NCBI GenBank assembly: GCA_014860005.1
Contig: JACZKP010000139.1
Location: 1-64,000 of the forward strand
Direction of reading: 5' to 3'
Source of the DNA: Verrucomicrobiota bacterium
GTDB taxonomy: Bacteria; Verrucomicrobiota; Verrucomicrobiae; Limisphaerales; UBA11358
Length of the DNA stretch: 64,000 bases
The notes beneath the pieces are model-generated. The model saw only the letters and a program-made list of their open reading frames with translations. It made no database searches and was not told the DNA's origin. The translations under genes were made by a program, and so were the position numbers. Shown here one piece after another: positions 15,744-26,000 of this stretch (the stretch's first letter is position 1; every line of letters starts with the position of its first letter).

Positions 15744-18119
15744 ATGAAACAACGCATCCTGCTTACCCTCTGCTGTGCGCTCGTTGGCCCAACTCTGCTC
15801 GCCCAGACGCCGATCAACAACCGCGCGCCGCGTCCTGACGAAATCGGCTATCGGCCCGCCGACGGCACGACGGTGCGAATGAATCCGCCGTCACTCACCT
15901 GGCTGCATGAGACGGCCACCCAGACTTACACCGTTCAATGGAGCCGGCGCGCGGATTTTTCCGACGCGACGACGACAACGAATCTCCCGTTCAACGTTCA
16001 CACCCATTCCGCGGCGCTGGCACAAGGCCAGTATTTCTGGCGCTACCGGTTCACCGGGAAAGAAGGCAAGACTTCAGGCTGGAGTGTCAGCCGCAGCTTC
16101 ACTGTTCCCGCGGATGCAATCGAATTTCCCATGCCGACCCGCGCCCAGCAACGCGAGCGCGTGCCGCAAGCTCACCCGCGATTGTTCATGCGCCCCGAGG
16201 ACTTGCCGCGCCTGCGCGAACTGGCGAAGGGTCGCGACGACGCTGCGTTCGCCAGGTTGCGAGCAGAGGCGGACCGTTACATCGCCGACGGCCCGACGCC
16301 CGAACCCGAGCATCTCGGCTCGGCCACGGACAAGGAGAACAAGGAACTGATCAAGTATTGGTGGCCGAATCGAACCCAGACCGAGAAAGCCTGCCGCGAG
16401 GCGGAAACAATCGCTTTCGTTTCCCTGTTGAGTGGCGAGAAAAAGTATGGCGAGGCTGCGCGCAAATGGATTCTGCATCTGGCCTCCTGGAATCCGGATG
16501 GCCCCACCAATTTCCGACTCAACTGCGAAGCTGGCAAACCGATGCTCTATCGTTTGCCGCGCGCCTACGATTGGGCCTGGGACACGCTCACCGAAGCGGA
16601 TCGCGAAAAGGTCCAGACCGTGATGTTGCGTCGCGCACAAGACGCATGGATCAGTGGTGAGATCGGACGCGGTGTCGGCCACTTGAATCGTCCGTTCAGC
16701 AGCCACGGGAATCGCACCTGGCACAAGCTGGCTGAGTGCGCGATCGCCTTTCTTGGCGAAATTCCCGAAGCGGAAACCTGGCTCGATTACGCCGTGAACA
16801 AATTCTACGCGGCGTATCCCGTGTGGTCGGACGACGACGGCGGCTGGCACGAAGGCATCAGTTATTGGGGCGGTTACATGAACAAGGCGGTGACGTGGTT
16901 GCAGTTCGCGAATTCCGCACTGGGCATTGACGGTTTCAAGAAGCCCTTCTTCGCGCAGGTGGGGGATTATCCACTGTACGTCGCGCCGCCCGGCTCGCCG
17001 AACATGGGTTTCAGCGATCTCTCCTTCCGCCCGCCGCCGCAAAGCTGGGGCGGGTTCATTGAATACTTCCTCCGGGCAGGCAGCGGCAAAGCCGGTGCAG
17101 ACGAGAGCCACGCCGGTTACTGGCGCTGGTGGACTCAGCAATGGCAGATGCGCGGCGAAGGCGGCTTGATGGGCTTCCTCTACAACGCAAGCTTGCCCCC
17201 CTTGCCGCCAGCCAAAACGCCGACGGATCTGCCGCCGTCAAAAATCTTCCACGGCATCGGCGTCGCCAGTCTGCACACCACTTTGCTCGACAGCGCGGAC
17301 GACGTGCATCTGCTGTTTAAGTCCAGTCCGTTCGGTTCGCAAAGCCACGGACACAATCCGCAGAACAGTTTTCAATTGAACGCCTACGGTGAATCGCTGC
17401 TCACGACCTGCGTCTATCGCGACTTGCACGGCAGCAAATTCCACACGCGCTGGGCCTGGAGCACCGTGGCCCACAACGCGGTGCTTGTGGACGGCGAAGG
17501 GCAAATCCCGCACTCGGCCACCTCGACGGGCCGCATTGTGCATTCCAAACTCACGCCGGAATGGGATTATGTGGAAGGCGATGCCCTTGCGGCGTACGGC
17601 GGCAAACTCACGCGTGCGCGACGCAAGATCGCCTTCGTCAAACCGGACCTGATTGTGATTTGTGACGACCTCGCCGCACCAAAGCCGGTTTCGTTTCAGT
17701 TCATGTTACACGCGTTCAGTCCGTTCACCGTGGATGAAGCCGCCGCACGCCTTACCGCGAAACAACCCAAGGCCAGCGTCACGGCGCAGTATCTCTCTCC
17801 TGCCCCGCTCAACTTCCGTCAATGGGACGGATACAATCCGCCGCCCGACCGGGAATTCCCAAATCAGTGGCACCTCGAAGCCGGCACACGCGAGAAACTC
17901 GCTGAACTGCGCATGCTCACCGTCATCGTTCCGGAACGCGCTGGCAAGTCAGCAATCTGGCGTGCTGAACGACTGGAAAGCGAAACGGCTGTTGGTGCGC
18001 GGGTGCTGCGCGATGGCAAAACGACAATGGTCTTATTTCGGAATGCTGGTCAGGGAGCAGCATCTTTTGAAAATACCAGATTTGACAGTGCGGTAATGGT
18101 TGCAATCCACCCGGAATAA
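15744..18119 (+). CDS. Exported heparinase II/III-type polysaccharide lyase (DUF4962 plus Hepar_II_III)
   Basis: A 791-residue exported protein with signal peptide MKQRILLTLCCALVGPTLLAQ. Residues 25-130 form the FN3/DUF4962-like part (NNRAPRPDEIGYRPADGTTV, GQYFWRYRFTGKEG). HPRLFMRPEDLPRLREL opens the helical toroid, which includes RPFSSHGNRTWHKLAECAIAF and YWGGYMNKAVTWLQFANSA. The C-terminal beta-sandwich has SHGHNPQNSFQLNAYGE, VAHNAVLVDGEGQ and LIVICDDLAAPKPVSFQFMLHAF. The Asn/His/Tyr positions used by heparinase, PL15 and PL17-like lyases for beta-elimination are visible. The substrate should be a uronate-containing glycan, unspecified. It ends the operon; the ATG lies 7 bases after the previous stop. 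Confidence 0.87.
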   Translation: MKQRILLTLCCALVGPTLLAQTPINNRAPRPDEIGYRPADGTTVRMNPPSLTWLHETATQTYTVQWSRRADFSDATTTTNLPFNVHTHSAALAQGQYFWRYRFTGKEGKTSGWSVSRSFTVPADAIEFPMPTRAQQRERVPQAHPRLFMRPEDLPRLRELAKGRDDAAFARLRAEADRYIADGPTPEPEHLGSATDKENKELIKYWWPNRTQTEKACREAETIAFVSLLSGEKKYGEAARKWILHLASWNPDGPTNFRLNCEAGKPMLYRLPRAYDWAWDTLTEADREKVQTVMLRRAQDAWISGEIGRGVGHLNRPFSSHGNRTWHKLAECAIAFLGEIPEAETWLDYAVNKFYAAYPVWSDDDGGWHEGISYWGGYMNKAVTWLQFANSALGIDGFKKPFFAQVGDYPLYVAPPGSPNMGFSDLSFRPPPQSWGGFIEYFLRAGSGKAGADESHAGYWRWWTQQWQMRGEGGLMGFLYNASLPPLPPAKTPTDLPPSKIFHGIGVASLHTTLLDSADDVHLLFKSSPFGSQSHGHNPQNSFQLNAYGESLLTTCVYRDLHGSKFHTRWAWSTVAHNAVLVDGEGQIPHSATSTGRIVHSKLTPEWDYVEGDALAAYGGKLTRARRKIAFVKPDLIVICDDLAAPKPVSFQFMLHAFSPFTVDEAAARLTAKQPKASVTAQYLSPAPLNFRQWDGYNPPPDREFPNQWHLEAGTREKLAELRMLTVIVPERAGKSAIWRAERLESETAVGARVLRDGKTTMVLFRNAGQGAASFENTRFDSAVMVAIHPE

Positions 18120-18141
18120 TACCGGCAGGAAACCCGCAGCA

Positions 18142-20484
18142 CTATCGCTTCAACCGAAAGAATCGCGCGTCGCCGGTGAGGGAGTTTGTCACCACGTTCC
18201 GCAAGCCGACCAGCGCGGGCGGTGTCTGAACGGCGCTCCATTGGTTTGTCTCGGTGACACTGGTTGCAGACTCCAGCGTATAGCCCTCGGTTGTCGCTGG
18301 CCACGAAACCAGCAACTCGTTCCCGACCACTTCAGCCGTGAGTCGCGGTGCCTCTATGTAGTAAAACCGCATCCCACTCACCTCTACATTTGCATTCGTT
18401 GTGTCGCCCAGCAGGCCGAAAAAGAATTCCACGGTCTGCCCCGACCAGGCTGATACGTCAATCGGCCCGCTGTTGAGTGTGGTGTTCGTGGGCATGAATT
18501 TCGCCTCCAGCGCGAACATATTCGTCCCGGCGATGCTCATGGAGAATAAATCCTCGGCGGCTTCGCCATTGAACTCGAAGTCAAAAGCAAACAGGACTGC
18601 GTTGGACGGCACGGCCACTGGAATCCAGACGCGTGGGGCCTCCGGGTCGGAGTCGCCCGCCGCCTGCACGTCCGGGCCACCTTCGATCGTGTCGGGCCGG
18701 GGCAGCAGGGGCGAGGTCGTCAAGTTTACTTGAAAGGACCACACCGGGGTTTGCTCCACGCCGCTGTCCGTGTAATAAGCCGGAGTACTGCCCGCCGTGC
18801 CAGTAAAGACCGCCGACCCCGGCGGCGTGTGGGGGATGAATGACTCCGCAATGTCCACGGACACCTGGCCCGCTTTCAGCATCGTGCCGGCCGTGAAGTT
18901 GCCCAAGCTTTGCAACCCCACCTGGCGGAAACTCGCCGCCTGCCGAGCAAATATCGCATTGATTTGGACCACGCTATCCAGTGGCACCAACACCATTTCG
19001 TCCATCGAAAGAATGTCCTGGCTGAACAACGACCCCAACGCAAACGGACTTGGGCTGGGGAAAATTGCCCCGCTGCCCATCTGCTCGTAGGAGAATCGGT
19101 TGCCCAATGTGGGCACCAAGGGCGCGGCGGCGCTGTTGGCATACCAGCGCGCGGCGTAACCGTGAACACTCTCGATGAACACCTTGGGATTGCTCCGATC
19201 CCCGTAATCCGGCGCCTTCGCCAGCCAGACATTAACGGCCTGCGGATGGGGGATGCCGACCAGGCTGATGTAATTATCAATCCAAGCCCGCTGCCGGGGC
19301 ACGGGAGAAATCCAGCCGATGGTAAAAATGCCGCCGACATCGTAAGTCACTTCCACCCCCAACAATGTATAGCCAAGTTGCACCACCGTTCCTTCCACGT
19401 TGGCAATGGCCGCATTGTCCAGCAGCGTCATGTGCGTTTTGCTTCGCAGCCAGTTGAACGTCCCACCCGTCCGTTCGTGCAAATAGTTCGCCGCCTCCGC
19501 ATTGACCAGCGTGCCAAGGCTGTGGCCGATGAAGTGGACGCCCTGATTGTAAGCGCCGGTAAAAGTTGCCGCCAATGTCTGGCCCAGTTTCGCACCTTCG
19601 CGCGGCGTGGCGGACAACGCTTTGGAGAGTCGCGCCCCGGTGTCCGCTTCCTCCTTCCAATCCCACGACAGAATGTTTGCGTTGGCACCGCCCACCAGCA
19701 TCTTGGCCGCCATGTCCTGTGCCCACACTTGTGGATTGCTGTTCCACCCGTGCGTCATGATCACCGTGGGTTTGGCGGGATCGAACGGGCCACCCACCAC
19801 AAACTGCCCGTCCACAAACACCTTGAGCTGTGGCCCCGAAACCGTCGGCAATTCTGACGATTCTGCCTCACGATCCACCGTTTCCACCAGCAGTCCGGCC
19901 GGTTTGCCCGCCAGCGCGAAGTGCTCGACCCATGTTTGATTGGCCGCGAGATTCAAACCATTCCGCAGACCGGTGAGATAGTTCGCTTTCTCCGCCCGCA
20001 ACTGAAACGTCCCCGCCGACAGCGCACTCAATTGATAATACCCGCTCGAATCCGTCCCGACCTGTCCGCGCACGACGCTGCTTTGCAACGCGGTTACCAT
20101 TGCGCCCGCCAGCCCCGCACCCACGCTGTCCGTCACATAGCCGGCAAACATGGCGCTGCCCACGCTCGCGCCGGTAGTGTCCGTGGTGAACAGGCCGGAC
20201 ACGCCCGCGCCAGCACTGCCGGACAGCCGCGTATCTACGGCGAAGAAACCTGAAACCGCCGCGCCCTCGCTGAAACCCCAGCGTGTGTCCACCGTGAACA
20301 GAGCAGACGTGCCCTGGCCTTGTTCGGCGTGAGTCGTAAGACACAAACCGGCCGATGCGACCAGCAATAGAAGAAACTGAATTCTGCGGTGGGACACCGT
20401 GCGCGCGGGAGCGCCGGTCTGTGACCGGCTTCGGCCTTCCGAACCACTCCGACTGTTGGATTCTGGTTTCATCTCACCGTTCAA
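18142..20484 (-). CDS. Exported alpha/beta-hydrolase (lipase-like) with N-terminal VDTR repeats and carboxypeptidase-regulatory domain
   Basis: A 780-residue protein. A long basic N-region precedes a signal core (FLLLLVASAGLCLTTHA); an in-frame ATG at 20472 is an alternative start. Residues 60-110 hold three ~21-residue repeats with core FTVDTR / FAVDTR / FTTDTT. Next comes a carboxypeptidase-regulatory-like fold (AGYVTDSVGAGLAGAMVTAL, GYYQLSALSAGTFQLRA). The hydrolase domain has TVIMTHGWNSNPQVW (oxyanion region) and the nucleophile elbow HFIGHSLGTLVNAEA. The C-terminus is beta-rich and ends TGDARFFRLKR. The substrate is unknown; lipase or esterase activity is inferred from the elbow. It is the last gene of a four-gene minus-strand run. 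Confidence 0.75.
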   Translation of the reverse strand: MNGEMKPESNSRSGSEGRSRSQTGAPARTVSHRRIQFLLLLVASAGLCLTTHAEQGQGTSALFTVDTRWGFSEGAAVSGFFAVDTRLSGSAGAGVSGLFTTDTTGASVGSAMFAGYVTDSVGAGLAGAMVTALQSSVVRGQVGTDSSGYYQLSALSAGTFQLRAEKANYLTGLRNGLNLAANQTWVEHFALAGKPAGLLVETVDREAESSELPTVSGPQLKVFVDGQFVVGGPFDPAKPTVIMTHGWNSNPQVWAQDMAAKMLVGGANANILSWDWKEEADTGARLSKALSATPREGAKLGQTLAATFTGAYNQGVHFIGHSLGTLVNAEAANYLHERTGGTFNWLRSKTHMTLLDNAAIANVEGTVVQLGYTLLGVEVTYDVGGIFTIGWISPVPRQRAWIDNYISLVGIPHPQAVNVWLAKAPDYGDRSNPKVFIESVHGYAARWYANSAAAPLVPTLGNRFSYEQMGSGAIFPSPSPFALGSLFSQDILSMDEMVLVPLDSVVQINAIFARQAASFRQVGLQSLGNFTAGTMLKAGQVSVDIAESFIPHTPPGSAVFTGTAGSTPAYYTDSGVEQTPVWSFQVNLTTSPLLPRPDTIEGGPDVQAAGDSDPEAPRVWIPVAVPSNAVLFAFDFEFNGEAAEDLFSMSIAGTNMFALEAKFMPTNTTLNSGPIDVSAWSGQTVEFFFGLLGDTTNANVEVSGMRFYYIEAPRLTAEVVGNELLVSWPATTEGYTLESATSVTETNQWSAVQTPPALVGLRNVVTNSLTGDARFFRLKR

Positions 20485-20590
20485 CTGCTCTGAGCGTTCA
20501 AAGCCGGCTGCAAGCCTGCGCTCCGCAGCTGTCGTCGCGATTTCGTTTTCATTCAGAAGCAGCGGAGCAAAGTCATTGAAAGACGAATAA

Positions 20591-21868
20591 TTAAAGCCCC
20601 CTCACACAACGGAAGCCGAAAGCGTGGTCGAAGGAGTTCGGAGGGACGGAGTTGCGGCTGGCGCACCGCGCGTCGCCGGCGCCAGTGTTCCACGCGGTTC
20701 CGCGCAGCACGCGAACCCCCGAAGCTACTGCAGGCCCTCGGGGATTATCCTGAGTGGCTGCGGGTTGACCGTAGTAGGTCGAGTCATACCCATCCCACAT
20801 CCATTCCCACAGATTCCCAGCCATGTCGTGCAAACCGTAACCGTTGGCAGCGAAGGAACCCACAGGACTGGTTTTTGGGTTGTCCCCTGTGTTGTATATA
20901 GGATGGAGTCCTGTGGTCGTGCTGACATCGTAGGCATAACTGGTGGGCAGTGAGTGATAATTGGCCTGACTATGGGTGATCGTGTCGCCCCACGGAAACC
21001 GTCGCCCATTCAGCCCGCCGCGTGCGCCTTTTTCCCATTCCGCCTCGGTTGGCAACCGGTAGCCGTTGGCGTTCCACTTCACGGAGGTGTTCAAAAGATT
21101 GTTCTGGCCGGAGCGATGGATCGTGGTCTGGGTGGCGTCCGTGTAATAGCACGGTGTCAGCCCCTCCTTTTCCGAACGGGCGTTGCACCACTTCACCGCG
21201 TCGTACCAGGAAATCTTGTGAACGGGATGCGTCACCGCCTTGAAGGAGCCGCCGTTGTTGAAATCGTAACCGTGGCCGATGGCCCAAGTATGAACGTCCA
21301 GCCATAACTCGCGGCTGACCTCAAATTTGTCCATGAAGAACGCGCTGAGATACACGTTGTGAACCGGAAGTTCGTTGTTACTGCCGTCCGTCAGGAAGCT
21401 ATCGCCCATTTGGAACGTGCCCGCCGGAATATAGACCATGCCGGTGGGCGCGGGCGGCGCGGTGCCGTCGTCCGCGGTGATGCGCACGCGGCATTGGTTG
21501 TTGAAGCGCCCCGGCCAATCTGTTCCGGCGTTCCAGACTACCAAGCGGTCGTTGCCCGGCGTCACTCCGCTGCCCACCGCACCAGTCAGGGTGAACACCG
21601 GCACATTCCAACTCGCTCCGGCGTTGTCGGACATCGCCACATACACCGTGCAGGGTCCAATGGCGGCGAGGTTGTAGTAGATGTCCACCAGATGCGTGCC
21701 GGGCCGTTGCGCGGCGCGCACGTTGGACACCACCGGCGGCGCGGCCAGCGCGGCGGGCAGACAAGCAGCAAGGAGAAATATGGCAACCAGCAGGAACGGC
21801 CGCCCCAAACGCGAATCCCTTGAGGATTTCATGCCCCGCTTATACGCCCGCAAGGAATGGGAAAGCAA
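20591..21868 (-). CDS. Exported SUMF1/FGE-fold protein lacking the catalytic cysteines
   Basis: A 425-residue protein. The signal peptide is best placed from the in-frame ATG at 21832 (MKSSRDSRLGRPFLLVAIFL), 12 codons after the longest start. A short beta domain (residues 45-135) precedes the SUMF1 fold: GMVYIPAGTFQMGDS, FFMDKFEVSRELW, HPVHKISWYDAVKWCNARSEKEGL, YRLPTEAEWEKGARGG, RRFPWGDT, GLHDMAGNLWEWMWD, VLRGTAWNTG, FGFRCVRG. In true formylglycine-generating enzymes two copper-binding cysteines follow the RGG-S motif; here that segment reads RGTAWNTGAGDARCAS and both positions lack Cys. It is therefore unlikely to mature sulfatases and is better called a SUMF1-like protein of unknown role. 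Confidence 0.8.
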   Translation of the reverse strand: MLSHSLRAYKRGMKSSRDSRLGRPFLLVAIFLLAACLPAALAAPPVVSNVRAAQRPGTHLVDIYYNLAAIGPCTVYVAMSDNAGASWNVPVFTLTGAVGSGVTPGNDRLVVWNAGTDWPGRFNNQCRVRITADDGTAPPAPTGMVYIPAGTFQMGDSFLTDGSNNELPVHNVYLSAFFMDKFEVSRELWLDVHTWAIGHGYDFNNGGSFKAVTHPVHKISWYDAVKWCNARSEKEGLTPCYYTDATQTTIHRSGQNNLLNTSVKWNANGYRLPTEAEWEKGARGGLNGRRFPWGDTITHSQANYHSLPTSYAYDVSTTTGLHPIYNTGDNPKTSPVGSFAANGYGLHDMAGNLWEWMWDGYDSTYYGQPAATQDNPRGPAVASGVRVLRGTAWNTGAGDARCASRNSVPPNSFDHAFGFRCVRGL

Positions 21869-21883
21869 GCGGGATTACCACGT

Positions 21884-23086
21884 TTATCGCGACCACGCAA
21901 ACACGCGGATATTACCAGGTGTGATCTGATCCTCGAATTTACCTGCCTTCAGTCGTCGCAACTGGCCTTGCTTGGTGAACTCGTGAACCTTTGCACCCGG
22001 CTCGAACCGGATGGAAAGCTCCATCGTCCGCTGCAACTCCCGGCTCACCACGACCAGAAACTCGTGTGTGTCGTTGCGCAACCGCGAGATCACCGCGCCC
22101 TGGCCTCCGGTATCCAGTGCCAAGACAGGACTCGATGGCTCAAAGCGTTGTGTCCCGCGCGACAATGGTTCGCCGGTGTGCGCCACATGGACGACTTCCG
22201 ATCGCCGGAACACCGGCGCGAGCGACTGTAACTCGGCGTTAACCGTCCGCACCCGCTCATAAACTTCCGTCCGCGTGCCATCCGCTTCGAGCGGGGCGCG
22301 GTGGAAATTCCATTGCGTCGAAACCGGTGTCCAGTAGGTGAAGTATTGAATGGCCGCGGCGCCGTAGGCCAGGTTGCTGAAAACCTGAAGTCGCAAGCCG
22401 TCCACGGTCGCCACGGGATATGGATTGTGCGCCACGGACAGGGCGAACGCCCAGAACGGCAGGCGCGCTTCCTTGGCCGCCGCGGCAATAATCTCCAGAT
22501 TCTCATACCAATCGGCCCGCAACTGTTCACCCACGATCGGGTAATGATCAAAAGAGAGCACCTGAACCGGAACTTCGGCGAGGAAGCGGGCGACATGCTC
22601 GCGGTAGGTTGGGATGCCCAGTTGTTCGGCATTCGCATAAGTCGGAAACAGATTGATGTAACATGGGTGAGCATCGTCCACTGCGCGGATGCGGCGTACC
22701 CATTCGCCGAGTTCCTTGAAGTCGCGCGCATTCGGTTCGTCGCGCAGGTAATACCCGGCCACGGCGGGATGGTCCATGAACCGTCGCACCGTGCCTTCCG
22801 GATCGCTCTTCAACTCCGGACAACTGACCATCAACTTCACGCCCGCCTCGCGGGCCACCTCCAGAGCCTGCGCGAATTTCTCCGCGTTGGGGAAGCTGGA
22901 GAAGCTGATGTTGAAACCCGCATCCGCCAATTCCCGGTAACGTTCCGGCGTGGTTTGTTCCGCCGGCGGCCCGATCCACGCCAGCACAGGCATCGGCTCC
23001 GTCGAGGCCACGGGAAGGATGGAACGACAGCCCGTGAGAATCAGACTGCACGCCGCCAGGACTGTTGTGATGAAAACACTTTTCAT
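21884..23086 (-). CDS. Exported lipoprotein with TIM-barrel glycosidase-like fold
   Basis: A 400-residue protein with a lipoprotein signal (FITTVLAACSLILTGC, acylated Cys 20). Barrel features are AWIGPPAEQTTPERYRELADAGFNIS, GVKLMVSCPELKSDPEG, HPAVAGYYLRDEPNARDFKELGEW (acidic DEP after strand 4), PVQVLSFDHYPI, PFWAFALSVAH, VFSNLAYGAAAIQYFTYWTP. The C-terminal part is a beta domain typical of GH42-like or similar clan-A hydrolases (VISRLRNDTHEFLVVVSRE). No exact CAZy family is recognised. It is 9 bases downstream of the phosphoesterase gene and 15 bases upstream of the SUMF1-like gene, so it belongs to the same transcript. Confidence 0.72.
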   Translation of the reverse strand: MKSVFITTVLAACSLILTGCRSILPVASTEPMPVLAWIGPPAEQTTPERYRELADAGFNISFSSFPNAEKFAQALEVAREAGVKLMVSCPELKSDPEGTVRRFMDHPAVAGYYLRDEPNARDFKELGEWVRRIRAVDDAHPCYINLFPTYANAEQLGIPTYREHVARFLAEVPVQVLSFDHYPIVGEQLRADWYENLEIIAAAAKEARLPFWAFALSVAHNPYPVATVDGLRLQVFSNLAYGAAAIQYFTYWTPVSTQWNFHRAPLEADGTRTEVYERVRTVNAELQSLAPVFRRSEVVHVAHTGEPLSRGTQRFEPSSPVLALDTGGQGAVISRLRNDTHEFLVVVSRELQRTMELSIRFEPGAKVHEFTKQGQLRRLKAGKFEDQITPGNIRVFAWSR

Positions 23087-23095
23087 GTCAGTGAT

Positions 23096-26000
23096 CTATC
23101 TAAGCACTTCCACGCGCAGGAACAAGCCGGCACTGATTTGCGGCAGGTTGATCGGCGACTCAGTCGCTTCGCCCGGACTAGCTGCCACGGTCAAGGGCTG
23201 ACCGGGGAAGGATTCAACGTAGTGCCACGTGAGGAGATTCCCGGACCAGCCGATGCGATAAGACTTGCCCGGCACACTGGACCACCGGAGCAGCAGGTTG
23301 CCCGCAAATTCCAGGTCGAGAATCTCGAAGCGCGAGGCCGGGGCTTGCGGGTCGGTGCCGGCATAATACTCCTGAAGGTTTGTCATGCCGTCTTCATCCG
23401 CGTCCAACTGGGCATCGTTGGGATCATTGGCATCCAGATCATTGTCGTCCTCCCAATTGTCGCGCATGCCGTCGCCGTCCGTGTCCGGCCCGGGGTCAGT
23501 GCCGATTTCCAGAGTGTCGAGAACGCCGATATAGGTGCCATCGGCGTTGAACCCGTGCATGTCGAGACGCAGATAGCGGTCGCGCACGACGATTTCGGCG
23601 TAACCGTGAAACAATCCGCCCTCGATCGGCTGCGGCGCACCGAGAACGCTAATGGAACTTTGCATCGCATACATTCCCGGAACGTTATCGTAGCCGCCCA
23701 GCGTTGTATGCGGCCAGTCTTGAACGAGCGGTTCACCGATGTCGAGGTAGCTGCCGCCACCGGCGATGATGTAATTCACCCCGTTGAGGAATCCGCGCTC
23801 GTAACCATGCATGTGGCCGCTGAAGCAGAGGTTGACATTGTATTGTTCGAGGCGCGGCACAAGCTGGGCGCGCAGGGCCGCATTGCCATTGATCCAACGC
23901 TCGCAATATGGCGGGACGTGAACAGCGACGATGCGGAAACGCGCCTCGCGGGCCGCGGAGGAGGAGAGTTGTTCATCGAGCCAGCCGTTGGTGAGGTCAT
24001 TGGCCGGGTCGTTGGCGGCTCGATTGTTCACCTCGAAATAGTCCAGGCAGACGAAGAAGACGCCGGAATAGCTGAAACTGAAATTGCCGTAGCCCGGAGT
24101 GCGAATCGAGGGCGAAGCATCGGTGCGCCAGCGGCTGGGCATGTCCGCGGAGAGCCGCAAAGGATGATTTGGACTGCTGCCATCGTGATTGCCCCAGGAG
24201 ATGTAGAATGGAACACGCGGCCCAACGATGGCCGCCCAACGGTCGAGATGCGAATTTTTGGTGCTGGAATAACTGTTGCCGTCCTGCGCGTGGTCGCCGA
24301 TGCCGAGTCCGAAATGCACGCCACGATCCACCATGTGGCCGAGCATGGTCTTGGCCGGCTCCCACGGGTCAGCCTCCCAAGCCCAATTGCCCGAAGTGCG
24401 AATACGATTGTCCGTCTGGGTGTCTCCCAGGGCGCCGAACGAGAAATCAATCCAGTCGGACGGCGCCGTGCGGAACGTGGCATCATTCGTCACCGGATCA
24501 CCGGAGGTTGAAGCAAGAACGTAATGATACGTCGTGTCGGGTTGCAGATTCGTAACCACGGCGCGGAGAAAAAAAGTATTGCCGCCGCTGGCCACCGATT
24601 CCATGACGACACTGCTTCCGTAATTGGTGCTCGTGCCGTACCGCAAAACGAGCGGAATGTCTTCCGCCAATTCCGTCATCACGACCATGGTCGTGGTGCT
24701 CATGTTTTGCAGATAAGGCGGCGTCGAAAACGTCACCTGCACCGCGCCCGTGACAGTGATGCTCTGAATGGCAACCCATTCCGAAACCGCGCCGTTGTTG
24801 TCGCGAGCGCGCGCGCGAATGTCGAACTGGCCGGGTGCCAGCCAGGTGTGCGACACGGATTGGGGCGACCCGGATGCGCCAAAGCCGGTCCACGACGAGA
24901 CTTTGCCGTCGCCCCACTCGGCTTGAACTTGAACGAGATCGCCATCGGAATCCTCGGGATAAAACGTGAAGCTTTCCGCGACGCCGGTTGCGGCGTTCGT
25001 CGGCCCGGCACTCTGCGCGGCGAGTGTAGGCGGTTGATTGTTGGGATCAGGCAGCACTGCGATTCCTGGGCCACCGAGCGCGGCAATTTCATCCGCGCTC
25101 AAGGTCTTGGAGAAAATGGCCACCATGCCGATAGCGAGTGGTGCATTTTCGTTATTGTCATCGGCGAACAAAAGAACCTGCGCAGGATGCAACGCGAATT
25201 CGCCGTCAAACGCTGGAAGCGAATGGATGTTAAACAACTCACCGTCAACGTAGGCGCGAAAGCCGCCCGTCGGAGACAAATCCACTGCTATCGCGAGACG
25301 CTGCCAGCGGTTGGCGTGCATGGCCGTTCCGGAATAACCGATGGTGCCGCGACCGAGCTGGTTGTCGCTGTTGCGCACGAAATACTCGCCGTCGTTGTTG
25401 TTGGCCAAGGCGGTCTGGTAGAAGCAGCGCCATTGCCCGTTGGTGGGCACGAGCACGTCGAAGAGTAGCGTGTAACGATTGGCGTTGTTGCCGTAGCCGT
25501 TCGCGCCGATGTTGTGCGTGGCCACCAGATGATTACCCACACCCGCCGCCGTGAAGATGACCCCGTGCAAGATTTGCGGACTCGATGCGCCATCCGCCTG
25601 CGAAGCAACGTAAGACGGACTGCTTCCTGCGGTAGTGAGGTCCGCGCCGTAAGTCGCCTTGCCAAGTTGGAGCGGATCATCGAATTCCCAAAGCCCCACC
25701 AGCCCGTCCGGCAATCCGGGTGCGGGTGACACGGCAATGGTTTGAATCCCCACCCAGGCCGAGGTCATGCCCAGCGCATCGCGTGCGCGGGCTTGAAGGA
25801 CGAACCCTCCGGAGTGCGCGAAGACGTGTTGAACTTGATGCGATTGACCCGATGGTTGAAGCGATGTCCAATCCGAGAGCCGGCCATCGCCCCAGTCCAC
25901 CTGGATTTGCACGTTCGCTCCTTCCGGGTCGGTGGCAACGAAAGTGAAAGAATTCTGAACCAGCGCGACGACGTTGGACGGACCAGCGCTTTGAATGGTG

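Noticed and set aside
22301..24511. 736-codon plus-strand frame
   Set aside because: Antisense to the GH-like lipoprotein and phosphoesterase genes, whose motifs (lipobox, GDTQTDN, GHMHGYERG) are clear. The plus-strand translation is Arg/Gly-rich with no domain.
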